Below, piece after piece: positions 4,687 through 9,163 of a DNA stretch of 9,163 nt. Both the position numbers and the translations under genes were made by a program. The stretch is from a bacterium. GTDB lineage: Bacteria; UBA9089; UBA9088; JAGUXG01. The number at the start of each line of letters is the position of its first letter. Within the stretch, counting starts at the first letter, position 1. Location of the stretch: NCBI GenBank assembly GCA_030018505.1, contig JASEHO010000058.1, forward strand, positions 1-9,163. Reading direction: 5' to 3'. A model generated the notes under the pieces. That model saw only the letters and a list, made by a program, of their open reading frames with translations. It made no database searches and had not been told where the DNA came from.

Positions 4687-5588
4687 AGAAAGACTTACTT
4701 TGTGTATCTGACCTTGAGCCTGCCTCAATCTGGAGAATATTCAAGCTCTCTGATGATGAAAGCTCTGATCAAAAGCCTTTGCAGAATAAGAATATCCTTC
4801 TCTTCTTTGAAAAGCCATCTCTACGGACAAAGGTATCTTTTGAGGTAGCAATCAATCAATTAGGAGGTTCTTGCCTATCTCTGGCTGACTTAGAGATAGG
4901 GCTTGGTGTCCGAGAAGAAATAAGGGATGTGGCCAGGGTTTTGTCCTCCTATGTTGACTGCATTATTGCCAGAGTCTTTTCTCATCAAAGATTGATTGAG
5001 TTGGCACAATACTCTACTATTCCTGTAATCAATGGGCTTTCAGATGAAGCTCATCCCTGCCAGGCACTCTCTGACTTATACACTATCTGGAAGAAAAAGG
5101 GCGAGCTTATGGATCTTTCTCTATCTTTTATCGGAGATGGCTCTAATAATGTGGCTTCATCCCTTATTCTGGCTTGCTCTATGATGGGTGTGAATATCAC
5201 TATTGCCTCTCCTTCTGAGTATTGCCCAAGAAAAGATGTGTTGGCTAAGGCAACCAGGTTGTCTGAAGCAAGTGGTGTCCTGATAAAGGTTACAGACAAC
5301 CCAGAGGAGGCGGCAAGGCTTGCTGATGTGCTCTATACAGATGTCTGGACAAGCATGGGACAAGAAAGAGAGAAAGAAGAGAGGATAAAGGCATTTTCTA
5401 ATTTTCAAATAAATGAGAGGCTCCTCTCTTTAGCCAAGAAGGATTGCTTAGTTATGCACTGCCTTCCAGCACATAGGAAAGAGGAGATAACAGACTCTTG
5501 TTTAGAAAGCCCAAACTCTATTGTCTTTGAGCAGGCAAAGAATAGGCTTGTTGTCCAGAGAGGAATCTTGGTTTATCTGTTGACATGA
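4683..5588 (+). CDS. argF: Ornithine carbamoyltransferase, anabolic
   Basis: This enzyme joins carbamoyl phosphate and L-ornithine to give citrulline in arginine synthesis. The 301-residue product has the usual family length. The carbamoyl phosphate loop is S46-L-R-T-K followed by VSFE, where many homologues have STRTR. The second substrate motif is H124-P-C-Q127. The ornithine-specific motifs are D220-VWTSMGQE and H259-C-L-P, with C260 the ornithine-binding cysteine that separates this family from aspartate carbamoyltransferase. The protein is cytoplasmic and normally trimeric. Its ATG overlaps the stop of the 51-residue Cys4 gene and its own stop overlaps the hisD start (both ATGA), so the three genes are likely translated by coupled reinitiation; only a weak AAAGAG precedes the ATG. 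No other arg gene is in the window. Confidence 0.95.
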   Translation: MKKDLLCVSDLEPASIWRIFKLSDDESSDQKPLQNKNILLFFEKPSLRTKVSFEVAINQLGGSCLSLADLEIGLGVREEIRDVARVLSSYVDCIIARVFSHQRLIELAQYSTIPVINGLSDEAHPCQALSDLYTIWKKKGELMDLSLSFIGDGSNNVASSLILACSMMGVNITIASPSEYCPRKDVLAKATRLSEASGVLIKVTDNPEEAARLADVLYTDVWTSMGQEREKEERIKAFSNFQINERLLSLAKKDCLVMHCLPAHRKEEITDSCLESPNSIVFEQAKNRLVVQRGILVYLLT

Positions 5589-6799
5589 AAATATTAAGCC
5601 TCCCAAAAGATAGAAATGAGATAGACTCATATCTTAAAAAACCATTTCTTGATAAGGAGATTGGGGTTGTCTCTGAGATAATCTCCTCTGTCCAAAGCAA
5701 AGGAGATGAGGCCATCATTCAATACACAGAGATGTTTGATGGAATAAGGCTAAACTCCCTTAGAGTTCCAAAAGATGAGATTAAAGATAGCCTTTCTCAT
5801 ATAGATAAGAAGGATTTGGCTTTGATAGAGAGGGCTTGTGAGAACATAAGGGATTTTCAAAGCCAGACACTCTCTTCTTCCTGGACAAAAGAGCTTAATG
5901 GTAAGGTAGTTGGGGAAGAGGCTATGCCTATAGAAAGGGTAGGTCTATACATCCCTGGCGGAAACTTTCCGCTCATATCCACGCTTTTAATGACTGTTAT
6001 CCCAGCCCAAGTCGCTGGTGTCCAGGAGATAGCTATATCCTCTCCTCCTTCAATTAATTCATATATCCTCGGCACTTGTGGTCTGTTGGGAATTACTGAG
6101 GTGTATCAGATGGGAGGTGCTCAGGCAATAGCTGGGCTTGCCTATGGCACAGAGAGCATAAAGAGGGTGGATATGATTGCTGGCCCTGGAAATATCTATG
6201 TTACCTTAGCCAAGAGGCAGGTTTATGGAGATGTGGGTATAGACCTCTTAGCCGGTCCATCAGAGGTTGTGGTGATAGCAGATGCAAAGGCTGAGCCTTA
6301 CTCTGTGGCTAATGAACTCCTTGCCCAGGCAGAGCATGGAAAGGGCTATCTTGCTATTCTTATCGCAGATAGCCTAAAATTGGCAGAGGAGGTTAAAGAG
6401 CTGACCAAAGAACTGATGGATGGGCTGGTAATTTTGGTAGAAGATATGGGCTCTGGGATAGGGTTAGTGAATGAAATTGCTCCAGAGCATCTAGTGATAT
6501 ACACAGAAAATCCTATGAAGGTAAAGAAGAAGATAAAAAATGCCGGGGCTATCTTTCTCTCCACGCCTGTTGCTATTGGTGATTACATCGCTGGTCCATC
6601 CCATACCCTTCCTACAGGAGGCTCTGCCAGATTTTCCTCTGGGCTTTCAGCAAATACATTTCAGAAAAAAACCTCCATCATCTCATACACAAAGGACTCC
6701 CTTATAAGAGAGTCTGAGCCACTTATCAGAATAGCAGAGCTTGAAGGCTTAGTCCGACATAAAAAGAGTGTGGAAGATAAAGTTGTAAAAAAAAGTTGA
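5585..6799 (+). CDS. hisD: Histidinol dehydrogenase
   Basis: The enzyme performs the last two steps of histidine synthesis, oxidising L-histidinol to L-histidine with two NAD+ and a zinc ion. All expected catalytic and zinc residues are present: Q248 and H251 (LLAQAEHG), D333 (IGDYIAGPSHTLPT) and H392 (ELEGLVRHKKSVE) for zinc, with E301/H302 (IAPEHL) as the acid/base pair. The NAD-binding region includes MIAGPGNIYVTLAKRQVYG and DLLAGPSEVVV. At 404 residues it is shorter than the usual 420-435. About ten residues seem to be missing between the helix EEVKELTKELMD and the strand GLVILVED, relative to the E. coli enzyme as I recall it; the N-terminus is only slightly short. The start overlaps the argF stop in ATGA without a good SD, so translation depends on argF. 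Confidence 0.95.
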   Translation: MKILSLPKDRNEIDSYLKKPFLDKEIGVVSEIISSVQSKGDEAIIQYTEMFDGIRLNSLRVPKDEIKDSLSHIDKKDLALIERACENIRDFQSQTLSSSWTKELNGKVVGEEAMPIERVGLYIPGGNFPLISTLLMTVIPAQVAGVQEIAISSPPSINSYILGTCGLLGITEVYQMGGAQAIAGLAYGTESIKRVDMIAGPGNIYVTLAKRQVYGDVGIDLLAGPSEVVVIADAKAEPYSVANELLAQAEHGKGYLAILIADSLKLAEEVKELTKELMDGLVILVEDMGSGIGLVNEIAPEHLVIYTENPMKVKKKIKNAGAIFLSTPVAIGDYIAGPSHTLPTGGSARFSSGLSANTFQKKTSIISYTKDSLIRESEPLIRIAELEGLVRHKKSVEDKVVKKS

Positions 6800-6845
6800 C
6801 GGAAAAAGAGAACCTTTATACAATATGCAGAAGTAAGTTATTATT

Positions 6846-6865
6846 TAACTTTGGCAAAAATTAAG
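6846..6865 (+). repeat. Intergenic motif TAACTTTGGCAAAAATTAAG, copy 3
   Basis: This copy matches 601-621 (minus strand) over TAACTTTGGCAAA plus TTAA, and matches 3555-3566 over 12 bases. It runs directly into the left arm of the 7-bp-unit inverted repeat. Confidence 0.4.
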
Positions 6866-6968
6866 CTGTAAGTAGTAAGCAGTAAGGATTAAGCAAAAAA
6901 GGATAATTATTATTACTTAATCCTTATAGCTTATAGCTTATAACTTACAGCTTATAGCTTATAGCTTA
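6862..6968. repeat. Large inverted repeat built of 7-bp units, between hisD and ferredoxin
   Basis: The left arm (6862-6893) is made of heptamers TAAGCTG, TAAGTAG, TAAGCAG, TAAGGAT, TAAG. The right arm (6916-6954) is its near-complement. From 6924 to 6965 there are six tandem heptamers of the form TTATAGC (two variants, TTATAAC and TTACAGC). CTTAATCC pairs with GGATTAAG at the inner end and CTTACAGCTTA with TAAGCTGTAAG at the outer end, while the right arm holds one extra heptamer. The loop is about 22 nt (6894-6915). As RNA it would give a stem of roughly 30 bp ending just before the ferredoxin SD, so it may limit read-through from hisD or mask or protect the SD. Confidence 0.85.
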
Positions 6969-6984
6969 AAAAGGAGGTGAGATA

Positions 6985-7158
6985 ATGGCTTATGTAATCA
7001 CAGAGGAGTGCACTGCCTGTGGCGTTTGTGCTGAAGAATGCCCAGCAGAGGCTATTACTGAGAAAGAGGATACCTATTGGATAAATCCTGATGATTGCAC
7101 AGATTGCGGCACCTGTGCTGAGGTCTGTCCTGTAGGTGCAATCATAGAGGAAGAATAG
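6985..7158 (+). CDS. 2[4Fe-4S] bacterial-type ferredoxin
   Basis: The 57-residue protein is a complete clostridial-type ferredoxin with two cluster motifs: C9-x2-C12-x2-C15-x3-C19-P and C38-x2-C41-x2-C44-x3-C48-P. It carries electrons at low potential in the cytoplasm between enzymes such as oxidoreductases and hydrogenases. A very strong SD (AAGGAGGTGAG, 6971-6981) precedes the ATG, so expression is likely high. The stop codon TAG directly abuts the ATG of the histidine kinase (TAGATG), so the two are one transcriptional and probably translational unit. That arrangement suggests that the redox state of the ferredoxin pool, or ferredoxin itself, is tied to the signalling output of the kinase. 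The link is inferred from position only. Confidence 0.95.
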   Translation: MAYVITEECTACGVCAEECPAEAITEKEDTYWINPDDCTDCGTCAEVCPVGAIIEEE

Positions 7159-8919
7159 ATGAAGAATGTTTTGATCATTGGGGGTGGCAGAAGGGGAAAG
7201 GGACTCCTTGAAATACTCCTGGCTCACAAAAATATCAAGGTTGTTGGTGTCGTTGATCTAAAGAAAAATGCAGCCGGAATAAAATTTGCCAATTCGCATG
7301 ATATTCCTACATATACGGAGTATGAGTCAATATTTGCTGAAAAAGAGGTAGATATTGTCCTTGATGTCTCTGGCGACACTACTGTTTTAGAGAAGATTGA
7401 GGAGATAGCGAAGGAGAAAACAGAGGTTTTAGGAGGGGTATTAGCCCAAATCTTTTCTGACATTCTCCTGAATAGACATGAAGCACAACAATTAGCCTTT
7501 GCCCAGAAGAAAGAGTTGGAATCCATCTTAGAAGGGCTTGGAGAAGGGGTTTTGGTTGTTGATGCCAAGAAAAGGATAATCCTTGTCAACCCTGCCGCCT
7601 CTAAACTTTTAGGCATCAAAGATAATAGGGTGCTCCTTAGTCAACATCACGGTGGGATAATAGAGATAGTGAGCCGATGCTTAGAGAAGAAGGAAAGAAT
7701 TGCCGTTGAGGAGATAGAGTTTTTCAGGAAGATAGAAGAGAAAAAGGTTGGCAAGTGGTTGCAAGTTATCGCCTCAAGGATAGAAGATGAGGATGAAGAT
7801 CTCTTTGCTGTGGCTATAATCATCAGGGATATAACCGCAGAAAAGGAGATAGATCGGATAAAATCTGAGCTTATCAGCAATGTCTCTCATGAATTGAGAA
7901 CACCCCTTACCTCTATCAACAATGCTATCTATCTCATAGAAAAGACAGGGGATCCTTCTCCAAAAGCCAGGCAATTTCTTATAACTATACAGAAGAATAG
8001 CGATAGGCTCTTGCGGGTAATAAACAATCTTTTAGATATCTCAAAGATAGAGTCCGGAATGCTTCAGTTTGATATGGACTTAGTCTCTCTTTGCGAGGAG
8101 ATTGAAACCTCTATCTTTGCTGTTCAAACATTAGCTGATACCAAAAAGATAAAGATAGAAAAGAACATTCCCGATAATCTTGTGGATATATATGGAAGTA
8201 AAGAGGGGCTGGAACATATCTTTATCAACCTTTTAGCCAACGCCATTAAGTTCACCCAAGAGGGAGGAAGGGTTTCTATCATAGCAAAAGAGAAGGAAGA
8301 AGAGATTGTGGTGGCTTTTGAGGATACAGGCGTAGGAATTCCAGCTGAGGATGTTGATAGAATCTTTGGAAAGTTTCAGAGGGCAAAGACTGCCGGTGTA
8401 ATTGAGGGAACTGGGGTGGGTCTGGCTATCGTCAAACATTTTGTTGACCTCCATAAAGGTAAGATTTGGGTAGAAAGCACTGTGGGAAAAGGCACAAGAT
8501 TTTTCGTTGGCATTCCAAAGGTTGATAGATTCTTTCACCTGTCTGTTCAGGATGAGCTCTTATCGGCAAAGGTTGATGAAAGGCTTTTCTCCATCCTTCT
8601 CTTTCGGCTGGTGGGTATAATTGATAGCCCAAAGAAAGAGGTTTTGCTTAAAGAGATTGAGAAAAAGATACGGGAGGAGGTGCACCGTTCAGATAAGGTG
8701 ATAAGATATGAAGACAAGGGCTTCTTTATCATTCTCTTACGGACAGGAAGAGAAGAGGCACAAAGGGTTGCCGAGAGATTGACCTCCTTTGTTGACGAGA
8801 GCATTTTCCCCTCTGTTACTATAGAGAAAAAAATTTTTGTCTCTTATGGCATCGCCACCTTTCCTGAAGATGGAGAGAATGAAGAGAGCTTAATAAGAAG
8901 GCTGGGAGAAGAATTTTGA
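7159..8919 (+). CDS. Soluble histidine kinase: Rossmann-PAS-HisKA-HATPase plus degenerate GGDEF
   Basis: The 586-residue protein has no membrane segment and should be cytoplasmic. Residues 1-105 form a Rossmann-type nucleotide-binding domain: VLIIGGGRRGKG gives the G8-x-G10-x2-G13 loop, and D33 at the end of strand 2 (VVGVVDLKK) favours NAD(H) over NADP(H). The domain resembles the N-terminal halves of DapB- or aspartate-dehydrogenase-like enzymes. A PAS domain follows at about 117-230 (LEGLGEGVLVVD, ILVNPAASKLLGI, IIIRDITAEKE). The HisKA helix has the phospho-accepting H244 in SNVSHELRTPL. The ATPase domain shows the N box (N361 in NLLANAIKF), G1 (DTGVGIP, 389-395) and G2 (GTGVGLAI, 417-424). 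Residues about 470-586 look like a GGDEF domain (VIRYEDKGFFIILL, VSYGIATFPEDGEN), but the GGDEF signature is replaced by EDKGF, so cyclic di-GMP synthesis is unlikely. There is no response regulator in the window. It is co-transcribed with the ferredoxin, starting directly at its stop, with GAGGAAG as SD. Confidence 0.93.
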   Translation: MKNVLIIGGGRRGKGLLEILLAHKNIKVVGVVDLKKNAAGIKFANSHDIPTYTEYESIFAEKEVDIVLDVSGDTTVLEKIEEIAKEKTEVLGGVLAQIFSDILLNRHEAQQLAFAQKKELESILEGLGEGVLVVDAKKRIILVNPAASKLLGIKDNRVLLSQHHGGIIEIVSRCLEKKERIAVEEIEFFRKIEEKKVGKWLQVIASRIEDEDEDLFAVAIIIRDITAEKEIDRIKSELISNVSHELRTPLTSINNAIYLIEKTGDPSPKARQFLITIQKNSDRLLRVINNLLDISKIESGMLQFDMDLVSLCEEIETSIFAVQTLADTKKIKIEKNIPDNLVDIYGSKEGLEHIFINLLANAIKFTQEGGRVSIIAKEKEEEIVVAFEDTGVGIPAEDVDRIFGKFQRAKTAGVIEGTGVGLAIVKHFVDLHKGKIWVESTVGKGTRFFVGIPKVDRFFHLSVQDELLSAKVDERLFSILLFRLVGIIDSPKKEVLLKEIEKKIREEVHRSDKVIRYEDKGFFIILLRTGREEAQRVAERLTSFVDESIFPSVTIEKKIFVSYGIATFPEDGENEESLIRRLGEEF

Positions 8920-8923
8920 GACT

Positions 8924-8937
8924 ATCTTTCTAAAGAT
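8924..8937. other. Short palindrome between convergent genes
   Basis: ATCTTT (8924-8929) and AAAGAT (8932-8937) are perfect inverted repeats with a 2-nt spacer. The gap between the kinase stop and the stop of the opposite-strand gene is only 10 bp. The stem is too short and AT-rich to be a confident bidirectional terminator. Confidence 0.2.
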
Positions 8938-9151
8938 CTGCAGGAAGCCATTTATCTAAAGAGAGTTCGTCTTCTTCTTTCTTATTCTCCTTTTTTTCAA
9001 GCGGTTTTTCTTCTTCTTTTTTGCCTTGAGGAGGAATAACAGTAGAAGAAGCAGATTTCATCTTCGTGATAAACTCTAAGGCATTTTCCTTTCCAAGCCC
9101 ATCAATCAAAAGTTTTATGCCCTTCTGAATAAGTTCATCTTTTACCAGCAT
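8930..9151 (-). CDS. Small charged protein of unknown function, possibly partial
   Basis: The frame reads MLVKDELIQKGIKLLIDGLG and then KENALEFITKM, a helical N-terminal part that looks like a folded small domain. After it comes a low-complexity, highly charged linker (about residues 43-60, mainly Lys and Glu) and a conserved-looking end, DELSLDKWLPADL. The N-terminal pattern is reminiscent of small uncharacterised proteins of 70-90 residues with a KxLVDxLGxxxAxxF-like motif, but I cannot name the family. The frame stays open upstream of the ATG to the window edge (ASSS before M), and no SD is visible in the 12 bases available, so the true start may lie outside. It converges with the kinase gene with a 10-bp gap. 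Biased composition and sensible codons favour a real gene. Confidence 0.55.
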   Translation of the reverse strand: MLVKDELIQKGIKLLIDGLGKENALEFITKMKSASSTVIPPQGKKEEEKPLEKKENKKEEDELSLDKWLPADL

Positions 9152-9163
9152 TGATGATGAAGC

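Noticed and set aside
6800..6984. tRNA or riboswitch between hisD and ferredoxin
   Set aside because: The long stem is fully explained by heptamer repeats; no cloverleaf, CCA end or known aptamer core is visible.
7224..7974. Several minus-strand frames across the kinase gene
   Set aside because: They are antisense shadows rich in Ser, as expected from the reverse of Glu/Lys/Ile-rich coding sequence.

Overview
The window is AT-rich bacterial DNA, roughly 40% GC by eye. It holds eight confidently supported protein genes, two short or uncertain ones, two broken genes and an unusually dense set of intergenic repeats and hairpins. The gene content (NikR, arginine and histidine biosynthesis, a bacterial-type ferredoxin and a soluble histidine kinase) fits an anaerobic or low-oxygen bacterium. 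The many palindromic and G-rich intergenic repeats resemble those of uncultured candidate phyla such as Omnitrophota or Desantisbacteria, but this taxonomic guess is an inference only.

Layout. 1-600: a nickel-responsive regulator (nikR, +) with a strong Shine-Dalgarno (SD) sequence. 600-2532 (- strand): a two-gene unit of an MFS exporter followed by a radical SAM enzyme that breaks off after its N-terminal half, running into a hairpin-rich segment. 2531-2990: remains of an XRE-type regulator with a frameshift in a T-run, then a G-rich tandem repeat and a GGGGACAG-type inverted repeat. 2948-3484 (-): a predicted exported protein of unknown function whose last residues are encoded by that repeat. 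3485-3764: two back-to-back promoters around a second palindromic element. 3765-4367 (+): a histidine phosphatase. 4531-6799 (+): a coupled operon of a 51-residue four-cysteine protein, argF (ornithine carbamoyltransferase) and hisD (histidinol dehydrogenase), joined by ATGA stop/start overlaps. 6800-6984: a large inverted repeat built of 7-bp units. 6985-8919 (+): a 2[4Fe-4S] ferredoxin directly abutting a histidine kinase that begins with an NAD(P)-binding-type Rossmann domain and ends with a degenerate GGDEF-like domain. 8930-9151 (-): a small charged protein, possibly cut by the window edge.

The most noteworthy system is the ferredoxin plus Rossmann-PAS-kinase pair, which looks like a cytoplasmic redox or nucleotide sensor. 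Second is the tiny Cys4 protein leading the arginine/histidine operon. Several genes (MFS, exported protein, phosphatase, Cys4 protein) lack an SD sequence but have promoter-like hexamers placed so that transcription would start at or within about 10 nt of the ATG. Leaderless or near-leaderless expression therefore seems to coexist with SD-led genes (nikR, radical SAM, ferredoxin).
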